Source: Prostheceraeus crozeri
Taxonomy: Eukaryota > Platyhelminthes > Polycladida > Euryleptidae
Reading direction: 5' to 3'
Length of the DNA stretch: 64,000 bases
Assembly (NCBI GenBank): GCA_907163375.1
Contig: CAJQUW010011299.1
Location: 62,001 to 126,000 of the forward strand
Shown here: in pieces, positions 35,324-46,403 of the stretch
Layout of the letters: each line of letters begins with the position of its first letter
How positions within the stretch are numbered: the first letter of the stretch is position 1
Position numbers and translations under genes: made by a program
Notes under the pieces: model-generated
What the model saw: only the letters and a program-made list of their open reading frames with translations
The model's database searches: none
What the model was told of the DNA's origin: nothing

Positions 35324-37802
35324 GAACCCTCGAGGACACGTTCTTGGATTTGGACCGTGATACCATCATCCTAGCAGGAGATATGAACTGTCATGTGGGG
35401 AAACAAAGCGGCGGTCATAGTTCCCATGGTAACTATGGCTTTGGCATCCCAAACGCAGATGGTGAAAGTTTCCTGCAGCTATCAGATGCGATGCATCTGA
35501 GCATTGCGAATACCCGTTTCCGGAAGCGTGAGTCTCAGCTCATAACGTACAACAGTGGAGGAAGGAGCACACAAGTCGACTACATTGCCATCAGTGCAAA
35601 TGAAATAAAACATGTGCGCGACTGTAAAGCCTTACCTTTTGAGTGTGCAGCCACTCAGCACAGATTAGTGGTTATGGACCTGAAAAAGCATGCTGTACCA
35701 ACAAAGAAGCCAAAGATGGTTTTACAAAAGGTGAAATGGTGGAAGCTGAAAGAAGAAAATGTGGCGAAGGTTTTTCGCGAGAAGCTCGTCGACAAGGATT
35801 GGGAATCATGGGAAAAATTGAGCAACGATTTGTACGAAGCTGGGAAAGTAACTTGTGGTACCACGCGTGGAGAGACTTACAGAGAAAAAGAATCTTGGTG
35901 GTGGAATGCAGATGTCAAAAGTGCTTTAAAGGCAAAGAGGGAAGCTTTCAAGAGATGGAGAAATGACGATACGGATGCAAACAGAGCGGTGTACAGGGAA
36001 GCAAAGAAGGCAGCCAGGAAAGCTGTGGCATCAGCGAAGGCTGAAAGCCTAGCCGACGTATACGATAAGCTTGGAAGCCGAGAGGGAGAGAAATTGGTGT
36101 ATAAGATCGCGAGAAGCCGGGACAAAATGACAAAGGACAACATCGAAGGATGCTATGTGAGAGACGATCGAGGAAATTTGTGTATTGAGCCTGACAGTAA
36201 CCGGCAACGATGGCGTGAGTACTTCGAAAAAGTTCTCAACGAAGAGAGACCTCACGCCAACTGCGGTATGGCACCTCGAAACGATGTGGCAGTCCCCCAA
36301 ATCACTCCTGCGGAAGTGGAACATCAGCTATCGAAGATGGCCAATAACAAGTCTGTTGGGAGAGACGACTTTCCTACCGAAGCTTTGCGCGCTGCTAAGA
36401 AAACAGATGAGATCACCAATGTGTTTAATTCAATCTTAGCCTCCGCCAAGATACCGGAGAGATGGAGAGAGGGCACACTGGTCCCGATTTACAAGAAAAA
36501 GAGGGATCACAGAGAATGCAGCAATTACAGAGGTATAAATCTATTGTGCCATGGTCTTAAGTTGCTGGAGCGAATCATCTGCGACAGATTAATACAGACA
36601 ACAACTATTGATAGAAACCAGTTCGGATTTATGCCGAGTGTCTCAACCACTGAACCTACTTTCACCCTCCGAATGAGGTTAGAGGATGCCCTCATGGAAC
36701 AGAAAGACTTTAAAGCGGTGTTCGTTGACCTGGAGAAGGCACATGACACAGTACCGAGGGAGTACATCCCCTATATTCTCAGGAAAAGAAATATGCCTGA
36801 AACATACGTCCAGTTGATACAAGACATGTATAGTGACAGCAAGATAGCAGTAAGATCAAAGCACGGTGATACTGACCGCTTCAACGTCTCGGTAGGTCTA
36901 TATCAAGGCTCTGCTCTAAGCCCCTACCTCTTTATCCTGCTGTTAGATGAGATATCAAAGTCGATCAGAGGGAATGGAGAAAATGACACACTGGAACTAC
37001 TGTTTGCCGACGATCTGGTAATATCAGGAGACACAAAGGAGAAGGTCCAAGCGCGCCTGGAAAAATGGCGAGAAGCCCTCTAATCCATGGTTTGCGACTC
37101 AGCAGAACTAAGACGGTGTACCTCAGCACGAAAGAAAGTGAGCGCATCCATCTGCAAGGCACCGCAATCCCGACGGTTGATGCTTTTAAATACCTCGGTA
37201 CTGTCTTGGATGACAAAGGCACATCAGGGAGGGACATGAGGGCAAAAACACAGGCAGGTTGGCAGAACTGGAGAGCTATGTCTGGTGTCCTGTGCGACAA
37301 AAAGATGCCTCTACGACTCAAGGGCAAGGTTTTCCACACAGTGGTCCGACCCGCAATGCTGTACCATGCTGAGCTCTGGGCCCCGAAGAAAGCTGACCTT
37401 ATTGCGATGGAGGTATCAGAGATGATGATGCTGAGGTGGTCAATGGGGAAGACAAAGAAGGATAGAATAAAAAACGATAAGATCCGTCGTATGCTTAAAG
37501 TACCCCCAATAAGCAAAGAGATTGACACTCGCCGATGGAGATGGTTCGGACATCTGCTCAGAAGACCAGAGGATAACATCTGCAAAACAGCATGGAAACA
37601 AGAACCTGTCGACAGAAGAAAGTGAAGACCGAGAACAAGTTGGAGGACTGTGATAAAGAGTGGAATGAAGGTCAGATCGATAACCGAAGACATGACCTCC
37701 GACCGAGCCATGTGGAAGAAACGGACTGAGGGGCCACCCCGTGCTACCCGATCATCCGGGAGGCTGAAACTTGATCGAGCCCGGCCAAGGTGAGCAAGGT
37801 GA
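35324..37802 (+). mobile_element. 5'-truncated RTE/CFDP2-like LINE, 2.48 kb
   Basis: The insertion is bounded by a perfect 18-bp target duplication, as produced by target-primed reverse transcription. It begins within the endonuclease domain and ends in a short aaggtgagc repeat tail. It lies inside the GIY-YIG coding region of a Penelope fragment, and so is younger than that fragment. Confidence 0.93.
35344..37625 (+). pseudogene. RTE polyprotein: partial endonuclease plus reverse transcriptase
   Basis: The frame 35,344-37,083 (579 codons) encodes the C-terminal part of an apurinic endonuclease (ILAGDMNCHVGKQSGG, then QVDYIAISANE). A linker with ESWWWNADVKSALKAKREAF follows, then RT: FVDLEKAHDTVPRE (first catalytic Asp; AHD where AFD is usual), YQGSALSPYLFILLLDE and LLFADDLVISG (about 37,000). 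A one-base slip near 37,080 moves the rest to another frame (37,065-37,625): GLRLSRTKTVYLS, FKYLGTVLDDKG, YHAELWAPKK, RRWRWFGHLLRRPED. A TGA at 37,623 replaces what is usually Gly in the G-R-P-R-TW motif, after which the same frame continues RPRTSWRTV. It has few breaks, so it is fairly young, but it cannot make full-length protein. Confidence 0.92.
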
Positions 37803-37820
37803 GCATGTACGGAATGTGAT
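37803..37820 (+). repeat. 18-bp target site duplication, right
   Basis: Identical to 35,306-35,323. It follows directly after the RTE 3' tail, which ends in repeats of aaggtgagc. Confidence 0.95.
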
Positions 37821-38549
37821 GCCGTATACATAGGTGAAACAAGCCGCTGCATTAAATCGCGTCTTCGAGAGCACTTTTCTCAGGCCTGAATCTCACGTTC
37901 GCTGGTCGATAGTTCATCGAGGCTTGAGCAATACTCAAAAGAGAAGAGCAGTGGAAGCTCTCTACATCAGTCGCCACGACGGCATGTTGATGAACGGCTG
38001 TCATGGACGTCATGTTGATTTTTCCATATAGCTTGCTCTTAGCCTGTGTTCACCCTGCTGTGAACTGTGAACTCTTTTTAGTCCTTCTATAAATACCTCG
38101 CCATTCTCTGTTTTTATTGTGCCTTGATATAGCCGTAAGGCGAAATATTGGCAATTTATCTAATAAATATTTGGTATCCGCTGAATATCTTGCTTTTTTA
38201 ATAATTATTTGCTTCATTCCAAAAGAACATTTAAGGGAACCCACAGGCAACCGAGATTGTGCAAAAACAGTTAGATAATTCAAACAAACGCAGCAAGCAC
38301 TCTATCAGAAATGAAGTGAATCAACTCTGTCGAATGCTGATGACGTAACTAGGAAGGATTTTTGCCCATTGCATTGGGTTGAGGCACAGCTTTAGAGAAA
38401 TGAATTCCGTAGAAAGCCAATCTTGAAAGGAGTGAGTGAGTGCATACTTCTACATTCAAGTGCACCTGAGGAGCAGAGTGTGTTGTCATTATCCTCAATA
38501 GTTTGGGAAACGTCTTTGACTCTGTCATTCGCCGTGCTGTTCCCGAGAC

Positions 38550-41500
38550 TGAATATGATAGGACCGACGTTCCCCTGCGTGTCGTAAGAGGCGACTAAAA
38601 GGGGCCTTCTGCCACTACAGCTCTCTGATGTTGGCAGTTTGATGTCTTATTCTCATTGCCTTTTCTCAGAGACTATACTAAGTTGATGCTGCGGGGGATC
38701 CTGACAGCCGAATCTTAGCTGTTGGGACATGCAATAAAGCTCTTTGAGCTTCCTCCCCTGTGGCATATCTGGCTATGCCTTGTCCATTCCGAAGTCTCCT
38801 AAGCGATGACCGCTGAGTGCTAAGTCACATGGTGCTTGATACTTTGTTGAGCATGTTTCACCACGTAATGAGCAATGCTGCAAGTAGCCAATAAATACAC
38901 CGTACGTAAAGTCGGCTACGCATGATGGAATACAACCGAATTTCGCAACCGATACCTAATGCGCATGAAGATATGTGAAATTTACGTCAACTTTTCTTTC
39001 AAGTATTCTCATTGGATTTTATGTGTATACATTAACCAATTTTGTACTAGAATACCATTATCGCCCGAGTATCATTGGTTGTATCATTGGTTGTCATCAG
39101 GGGGGCATTGGTTGTACGTCCACGAGTTCACTAGGTCCAGGTTCCGACCCCCTTTTGAACTACCTACTTGGTGGCGCTTGTAGGTCGTGCTCCTCGGATA
39201 CTGCCATCTTTCCTGCCGGTAGTAACTAAATCAACCACTGCCGAGTGCTGGGCGGCTTCAAAAACCTGGCTTTACCCGGACAATCCGGGAGGGTAGTGGA
39301 ACCCTGATGGAGGAAATGCCATCGAAACTTTTTTGGTACCCACACTTTGCAGAGAAGGTAACTCTGCCTAATCAAATCCTCTACTGCCTTTGGTAGATTT
39401 TGGATTGGCAAGGCTATGGGTCCCACCCAGACAGAAAGGGTTGGCGTCAGGAAGGGCATCCGGCCATAAAATACTGCTTCAATGCTTGTATGGAAATGGC
39501 AATAAATGAAATGGGCAGGGTGCAGCACAGTGCACCCCGTGGGCGTCTCCACCAGCCTACGAAAAAAAGAATGGTGGGAGACGGGACCTCATGCGTAGCG
39601 GTTAATGACGGCACGCTGCCTGATGCGTTACGCAGAGGTGAGATGGTTGACAAACTCAGAGTGGGAACATGGAACATTGGTTCCATATCCGGAAGAGCTG
39701 GCGAGTTGATTGAGGTGTTAAGACGCAGACGCGTGGATATTTGAGGCGTTCAAGAAACGAGGTGGAGAGGGAAAAGTGCAAAATGGCTTGGTCTGAGTGG
39801 TTCAAGGTTCAAGTTCTTTTGGAGCGGTGGCGAAGATGGGACTGCTGGAGTGGGCGTGTTGATAGCTGAAAAATTAATCGAAACTGTAGCATGCGTGCAT
39901 CGCATCAGCAGCAGGTTAATGGTGTTGAAGCTGCTAATTAACCGCCGTCCCTTCACTATTGTTAGCGGTTATGCCCCTCAAACAGGAAGAAAAGCTGACG
40001 AAAAGGAAGATTTCTGGAAATCAGTGCACGATGCAATGCGAAATGTCAACACAGCCGAATCCATTATCCTTTGTGGTGACTTAAATGGTCACGTGGGTCG
40101 TCAAAGCGATGGCTATGAAGGAGTGCATGGAGGCAGAGGATACGGAGTTCGAAATAACAACGGAGAGAGCATTCTCGAATTAGGTGACCGGAGAACCACC
40201 TTATTACGTATAATAGCGGTGGAAACAAGAGCCAGATAGACTTCGTCCTTGTCCGAAAGAGAGATTTGAAGGAAGTTCTAAATGTGAAGGCAATACCAAA
40301 TGAAGAATGCGTCCAACAACACAGCCTTGTAGTCGCCGATTACTCCATCAAGAAGATCAAAACCTTAAGGAAGAAGTTTGTCCCCAGACTGAAGTTATGG
40401 AAACTTCGTGATCAGGCCGTCCGTGAAAGGTTTGAAGCCGAGGTGAAGAGAAGAGCTAGTGAAGTGGAGATTGCGACAAATGTGGAGGATAAGTGGAGTG
40501 CAATGAAGACCATTTGGCTCGAGGCAACTGAATTAACATGCGGCAAAACAAAGGGTCCCGCGCGCACTAGGGAAACCTGGTGGTGGAACGACGGAGCGGA
40601 AAGAGCAGTTGCGGAGAAGAGGCATTGGTATTCCGTGTGGCGAAGGTCAGGTCAGGAGTCAGATCGCGAACGTTATCGCGAGGCTAGGCGAAAGTCACGG
40701 CAAACGGTTTGGAGCGCTCAACAGATGAAAATGTGTGAGTTGACGCAAGATCTGGAACACCGCTACTCTGGTCACTGGTCAGGCCATATTCAAGGTCGCA
40801 AGGCAAATGAAGAACGAGAAGGAAGACCCCACTCCTCCTGCCTACATGAAAGTTGACGAGGGAAACTTGCTGACAGATGAGGTGACGTTGCGTGAAAAGT
40901 GGCGAAGCTTTATGAGCTCCTTACTGAATACTCAGAATCAGTTCGAGTACCTTCAGGATGCTATGCTGACTGAGGGTCCAGGTATTGAGTTGTCTAAAGC
41001 GGATGTAACAAGTGCCATGCGGAAAAGCCGCAGAAGAAGAGCTCCAGGTCCTTCCGGTGTCGTTATCTTCGATGACGGTGTCGTATGATCGAAGCTTCGG
41101 GTGCTATCGCAGTGGACTGGTTAACAAACCTGTTTAATGTTATCCTTGCGAAAGAATGCATTCCATCTGATTGGCAAAGAAGCGTCATCATTCCACTATT
41201 CAAAGGCAAAGGCGATCCTCAATCTTTCAATTCTTTCTTTCAAACTCATGGACCAGGTATTGAAGATATTCGAGCGCGCGTTGGAGCAGAAAATTCGTGA
41301 AACTGTCACCATCGATCAAACGCAATTTGGGTTCATGCCAGGTAGAGGAACCACTGACGCAATACTTTTGGTCCGTCAACTCCAAGAAAGGTACCTCGAA
41401 AAGAAGAGAAGCCTGTATCTGGCTTTTGTCGACCTAGAGAAGGCATTCGATCGTGTCCCTCGCCCTGTTGTGAGTTGGGCTTTACGTAATCTCGGGGCCT

Positions 41501-42716
41501 GCGAATGGTTGGTGAGAGCGATCATGACTCTATTTGACGGCGCAAAGTCGGTAGTGAGATGGAATTCTGTTGACAGTAGAGAGTTCGATGTAAGTGCAGG
41601 CGTTCACCAAGGGTCGGTCCTGAGCCCTCTTCTATTCGCATGTGTTCTGGAAGCCGTTACAAAGAGCGTGAGAAATGGCCTACCTTGGGAGGCTCTTTTT
41701 GCTGATGATCTACTCCTGGTGGCTGAGAGTGAGGAAGAGCTTGCGGGCAAAATGGCATCTTGGAAGGGCGTCCTTCACAGTAAAGGTTTGATCGTCAACT
41801 CCAGTAAGACAAAGGTTATGCTTTCACACCCTGGCAAGGGCGAGACAGAACCCTCTGACCATGATCCATGTGCAGTGTGACGCAAAGGTGTCGGTTCCAA
41901 TTCCATCAAGTGCACAATATGTCAATTTTGGGCTCACAAGCGTTGCAGTGGCATTGTGGGCCGCCTTTCATCCGCAGCAGCTACATTCGTGTGCCGCCGG
42001 TGTAAAGGTGAAGTAAGGGCCGATCAAGCTCCATCTTTTGGTGACGGCGATCATCTCAAGGTTGACGAGGAAAGCTACGAAGTAGTTAATACTTTCCGTT
42101 ACCTCGGTGATGTCATTGATGCTGGCGGAGGTGCAAGTGCAGCAGTCAGAGCGAGGATCCGAAGCGGTTGGTGCAGGTTTCGTGAGATGGCTCCCTTTTT
42201 AACATCTAGAGCAACTGCACTCTCAATGAAGGCAGTCATCTATAAGTCTTGTGTGCGCACCAGCATGCTGTATGGTAGCGAGACTTGGGCCTTGTCAGCT
42301 GAGTGTTTGAGGCGACTTGAGGTGAACGAAATGCGGATGGTCCGTTGGATGTGCGGAGTCTCCTCTCGCGACCGCATTTCAAACGAGGAGCTGAGAGCTA
42401 GAGTGTGCCTGGAGCCTATCGGCGACTCCATAAGAAGACGTCGTTTAAGATGGTGTGGCCACGTAGAAAGAAAGGACGAATGTCAATGGGTGAAGCGCGT
42501 GCGGAAATTGAGAGTGGATGGGCGTCGACCAGTTGGACGTCCAAAGAAGACATGGAGCGATAACATCAACGAAGACCTTCGAGCGCTCGGGCTCCGTGTC
42601 GAAGATGCTAACGACCGAGCGAAATGGAGAGCCGCCATACAAGCGAATCGTCGTACCCAAAATGGATGGAGAAAGCGACGTTAAATGGAATAAGTAAGTA
42701 TAAGCAAGTAAGTATC
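38550..42716 (+). mobile_element. Near full-length RTE-type LINE with zinc finger, 4.2 kb
   Basis: The 5' untranslated region opens near 38,570 with cctgcgtgtcgtaagaggcg and actaaaaggggcc, a phrase I associate with RTE elements of many invertebrates. It also contains aaatcaaccactgccgag (39,228) and gtcaggaagggcatccgg (39,447). The coding region runs 39,640-42,684. The 3' end is a short tail of taagtaagtataagcaagtaag. No target duplication was identified, so the ends are approximate. Confidence 0.85.
39640..42684 (+). pseudogene. RTE polyprotein: endonuclease, RT, PHD-like finger
   Basis: Endonuclease motifs in order: LRVGTWNIGS, GVQETRWRG, VSGYAPQTG, ILCGDLNGHVG and, after a slip, SQIDFVLVRK. 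The linker has TRETWWWNDGAERAV. RT motifs: APGPSGV, FVDLEKAFDRVPR, VHQGSVLSPLLF and LFADDLLLVAE (about 41,695). A cysteine-rich module at about 41,867-42,010 follows the RT: CAV[stop]RKGVG, CTICQFWAHKRCSG, FVCRRCKG, i.e. a C4HC3-like spacing. The C-terminus has YGSETWALSAE, GRPKKTW and NEDLRALGLRVED. Breaks: TGA at 39,742 and 41,878, both where Cys is expected, and frame changes near 40,190, 40,795, 41,070 and 41,240. Inactive. Confidence 0.9.
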
Positions 42717-43483
42717 GTCAGGGGAGCCTATTTGTGGTTTTCGAAAGCCGTTTATGTTTGGGTGACGTAGGCCATGTATGCCTAGGTGCATGCAGCTTAA
42801 CCAGTTTTTACAGATAATATTTTACATTGTACGGTATGTAGGCGGATAGATGTAGTATAGACCGTTATTTAAACATTTAGATTACAGACATTAGTTATAG
42901 AACGTCATATCTCGATGAAATAAGGTAATATTATCACATTACTAAAATGGTCACATTACAATCTTTTAATAACACAAAAAAGCTACCGTCATTAGTTTGG
43001 TCTATTCACATTTCATTATTCACAGTTTTTTAAACGCAAAACACAATTCCTAAAATGACAACAGCTTAGTTGGATACAACGCTGATGCATACATTTACAA
43101 ATACAATTATGCGTGTGCTGCCTGTGTATTGTACAGCAATCCTTAAAATAACGCTCAAAAGCACTCAAAAAATGAATTTTGGGCATACCTATTTCTGCCT
43201 TTTAAAATTGCTGGTGCGCGAGCCGTCTATCCCAACTTGGTTGCCCACCACTGGCCTACTGTGTGTGTCGGCTTGTGTTGTCTTGATACGAAGCCTCCTA
43301 TCCTCTAGACGGAGCCGGGTGAAGCTACAACAACACTTCTGTGTCATTGAACGGAGAGGCTGAATTCAATCAGTTCAATTGTCCTCTGCCAGCCCTATTA
43401 TTTGAAAGCCTATGCTCATTTGACACAAGCACTGAAAATTGAAACGTGCTTGGATGAATGCGGAAGCTACAAATAGTGAAAGC
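42717..43483. other. SCFD2 intron, nothing recognised
   Basis: AT-rich; one G+C-richer block at about 43,215-43,330 with no similarity I can name. Confidence 0.4.
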
Positions 43484-43999
43484 CACAGAGTTAGATAGGT
43501 CGTCTCTTCTTCTGTTTGACTAGAAAGGAAACATTCGAACATGTAACGTTAATCAAATGGCACGGTGACATAATACCACAGCAATCGAACAATGAGCAGT
43601 CAGTTCACCATTAAACACGCCAAATTGTGTGAAGTTTCAGCTACTGTCATCAACCGTATCACCCAGCAAAGGGACACAGACGATGTCAAGTTCTACAGAG
43701 AAGTTTGTGAACGTTTTTTCGTGCGCCTGCTAACTTTTTTCATAATGATTGCAGGGCTCAACAATATCGAGAAAACTTTTGCGCAATGATCTGAATTCTT
43801 CGAATCTGAAGGAATCGTTGCGATCCGAGCATTTTGAAGGAATTCACAGCAATCCGCAAGCGGTGCACGACTATTTTTCTATCTCTGCAAGTTTTTAAAA
43901 GTTTCCTTTTGCTCACTTATTAAGCTTCTGCATGTGCCATCCGTTTGAATCAGTTTGCACTTCTAGCAAAGTGATGCGGTTAAACAATCTAATTCTGAG
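43484..43999 (+). mobile_element. hAT-type MITE, copy D
   Basis: A 516-bp copy, most similar to copy C at 32,972. Ends are cacagagttaga and tctaattctgag. Flanking 8-bp sequences gtgaaagc (43,476-43,483) and gtgaaaac (44,000-44,007) match at 7 of 8 positions. It lies in an SCFD2 intron 151 bp from an exon. Confidence 0.85.
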
Positions 44000-44150
44000 G
44001 TGAAAACACAGCTTTGCTAAACGCTTTTGGTGCGCTTTACTCATCACTTTTTGAAGCATTCCAGAGGAAGGAGTGCACCAAGCCGGAAACCGCAATGAAT
44101 GCTGTGAAATTAGTTGTGATTTCAGTTATGGACAATTTAGCCAAACTTAC

Positions 44151-44327
44151 CTCAAATGATGAGAAGCGTCTCACGGAAACTGCTCCGGCACGCAGAAGGA
44201 GCTGTGGAGCGGATTCGGTCCAATGTAACAATTCCGCCATGTCATCGTCCACAAAGACATCAGCTCCATTCACGGCAGGTACTACATCCGACTCGAATGA
44301 GCCCGTCACTTCCGCCGCCCACCGTTC
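44151..44327 (-). CDS. SCFD2: SCFD2 N-terminal exon
   Basis: Exon of 177 bp (59 codons, phase 0 at both ends). The acceptor is ttccag and the donor gtaagt (rc of 44,145-44,150). The peptide contains GADVFVDDDMAELLHW followed by an RFSSFE end. It lines up with the human N-terminal stretch around VVYLDAACAESLHW and LREFE. This is the beginning of domain 1 of a Sec1/Munc18 protein. No in-frame ATG lies in the exon upstream of the match, so a further 5' exon carrying the start codon is expected at higher coordinates. A hAT-type MITE ends 144 bp downstream, inside the following intron. Confidence 0.83.
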
Positions 44328-44584
44328 CTGGAACACATATATTCAAGTTAAATCATAGTTTCATAAGCAACTTGGCTAGATTGAGCGAACATAGGTAAGC
44401 AAAATCTGATGGTTGACGGCGAAGAGGCGATGCGATCGTGCGACCTTCGGCTAGGAGCTAAGTGAGTTAGCCGAACAAAGTCCATCAAGACCGTAGGAGG
44501 GCTAAGCCTCTTCAAATATGGCGCTATCGACACACTCAGCGGTCGTCTGGAGCACGATAGGGACGGTAGGGGCCCACCTAAGCT

Positions 44585-44610
44585 GCCACGAACCGCCATC
44601 TTCTAAGCTA
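44585..44610 (-). promoter_or_regulatory. Possible SCFD2 5' region with YY1-like motif
   Basis: On the minus strand, about 270 bp upstream of the first recognised SCFD2 exon, the sequence reads aagatggcgg (rc of 44,593-44,602). This resembles the YY1 site often found at housekeeping promoters and also gives an ATG in good context. The open frame that follows shows no similarity to the SCFD2 N-terminus that I can see, so neither a start codon nor a promoter is established. Recorded as a candidate only. Confidence 0.2.
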
Positions 44611-46403
44611 CCCCCGAGGGTATGTACACTACCGTTCGTCTGGTTAATACTCCTCACTACTCTTCCTCCTTAAAGACAGTGCGGTCACGGGACAAGAGCT
44701 CATGTTGTTTAGTGACTCTTGTCCTGAGGTGCAGGAGTAGGTTGCACCCAGTCAGAATGGTAAGTACTCGGCGTTGGATCTCCGCCATCTCAAGAGGATA
44801 TTTTCACATGACTCTCTGCTCACGAGTCTATGAGTAGTTCATTACTGGTAGTCATGCATGTGTACGAAATCGGAAGCATATCACAACCGACCTTTCATGC
44901 GTAAGTGGAAGATAATCCACTTCCCTCTCAACTCTGAAGGACAGGTGCTGCCATGAATTTATCTCATCTCAATGTACAGCCACCACGAGTCATGCTCCGT
45001 CGACAGATGTAAACTGACGACTGAGGCTGATGTTTTCGATCTTGTGCAACAAATAATTTCAATTTTACTTAAACGATAATCATAAAAACTACAATGTAAA
45101 ACTAAAAAATGCTCAGCTTAATTAAATCTATAATTGCGCTGGCATGCAATCAAATACGAGCACCGTTACAACCAAGCAATCCCAAAATGTAATCAGTCAT
45201 ATTCAAAGTAATTTGGCAGTCTGGCTGACCTGGATCTGGTCTCAATACGAACTGAAGTTGGACTGATGTCGGCCGGCAGATCTAACCCGGCCTGAAAATC
45301 TCAGCCGGTTTCCATCTCCGTGGGTCGAGGATATACTTTGCATGTCCTCTATACCCTAAGTGGCTGGCTGATTGAAGCCTATCCACAGATAAGGACCAGC
45401 AGATTGAAGTATGCCTCGTGGTCATTTTAAGCAAGACCCTTTTCGGTACAGATATTTTCTCTATTAAACTGTACTTCGGCATCAGCTTAAGTGAGTCACT
45501 ATTTTGTAGATGACATAGTAAATTACTTTTCAGTTTAATTCCAACGTAGTTAGATCGCAAATCGAGAAGTAACTTCTAGTTAAAAGAAAGAGAATTCTGC
45601 AGACCAATGTGATTTGTGGTTACTGTCGATCTGTTGAACTTCGTTCTTATCAGAATTGGGATTGCATCAATAACTAGTTTCTGGAAAAACTATTTTTTCT
45701 GCGGTAGCGTAAACTGCTAGGAGAGATACACGTGCAAATTATTCTTTGATTGTCAAGACTGCCTGAAACTTGTATTATGTATAAGCGAGTGGTCAACCTC
45801 TATCATTCAGCAAATACACTCAAAAAGTTAAGTGACAACTCGAATAAAAGAAAATGAAGGTAGGTGTCATAAACATGTGACCAGTATCATCACCGAAACC
45901 AACGCAGAGACTGCTAATTTTAGATGCATAATGAAGCATATCGTAGTGGTTCGCTGATCATCTGCTTCAAATGACAGATCTGACTGAGATATGAACTCAT
46001 AAAGTTGCTACCTCCAGTTGAACTTCCAGCAAATTACCATTGATTTGATGAATAGTGTAAAGGAAGTTCAATACGCACTTATCGACTTACACTATTTTCT
46101 AGTTGCAACTGTCACATATCCAACTGCTGGGATTAACTTCCTACAAGTTGCTTTCATCTTTCGTCCACAAATATTAACACTATTTGCCTCGTTCCTCATA
46201 AATGATGTCTCTCTTCACGCTGTAATGACAAATGACCAGGAGGGTGTCCTCGGTGTGAACATCGTCATCATTACTATTCGCTGGTCGCGCTTGACTAGAA
46301 CCCTTTTCATTACCTTTCGATCATAAGAGGAAAATGAAAACAACTAAAACATATTAGTAAAAGTATGTTGATCACCATATAGTTCGGGAGCTACTGACGA
46401 TTT
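44611..46403. other. No recognised gene
   Basis: A hairpin-capable phrase, ggacaagagctcatg..gtgactcttgtcc, lies at 44,692-44,734. No coding similarity was seen. The unseen first exon of SCFD2 may lie here. Confidence 0.35.

Larger units (their letters stand above)
35104..38203 (+). mobile_element. Penelope-like element fragment with inverted ends, split by RTE
   Basis: The left part (35,104-35,323) and right part (37,821-38,203) join across the RTE insertion to give a Penelope endonuclease region. The left part encodes IYKIACTECD and a cysteine motif (CNDNCETCSIG), the right part AVYIGETSRCIKSRLREHFS. Together these give the family pattern YKI.C..C...YIGET.R...R..EH. Downstream frames continue WSIVHRGLSNTQKRRAVEAL and MNGCHGRH. 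A block of about 100 bp at 35,104-35,204 recurs inverted at 38,101-38,203, so the fragment carries inverted ends. The RT domain is absent; the copy is dead. Confidence 0.8.
12514..44327 (-). other. SCFD2: SCFD2 gene, partial span (minus strand)
   Basis: This is the span of the recognised exons of a Sec1/Munc18-family gene. The family binds SNAREs and acts in membrane fusion; SCFD2 itself is a poorly studied member. Six exons lie in N-to-C order on the minus strand at 44,327-44,151, 34,971-34,648, 19,435-19,389, 16,163-16,122, 16,062-15,973 and 13,194-12,514. All have AG acceptors and GT donors with matching phases. They give about 454 codons; human SCFD2 has about 680. Missing are the start exon above 44.33 kb, at least one exon between 34.6 and 19.4 kb (its length must leave remainder 1 when divided by 3), and the C-terminal exons below 12.5 kb. 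Introns range from 59 bp to about 15 kb and hold most of the transposons. The assignment rests on remembered human SCFD2 sequence, not on a search. Confidence 0.85.

Noticed and set aside
39742..41880. In-frame TGA at two Cys positions of the RTE protein, suggesting TGA could be read as Cys
   Set aside because: SCFD2 exons and the other long frames use TGT/TGC for Cys and end normally. The RTE copy also has several frameshifts. Simple TGT/TGC to TGA mutations in a dead copy explain it.
44348..44599. 83-codon minus-strand frame starting at the YY1-like ATG as the SCFD2 first exon
   Set aside because: The peptide does not resemble the SCFD2 N-terminus and no donor joins it in phase to 44,327.
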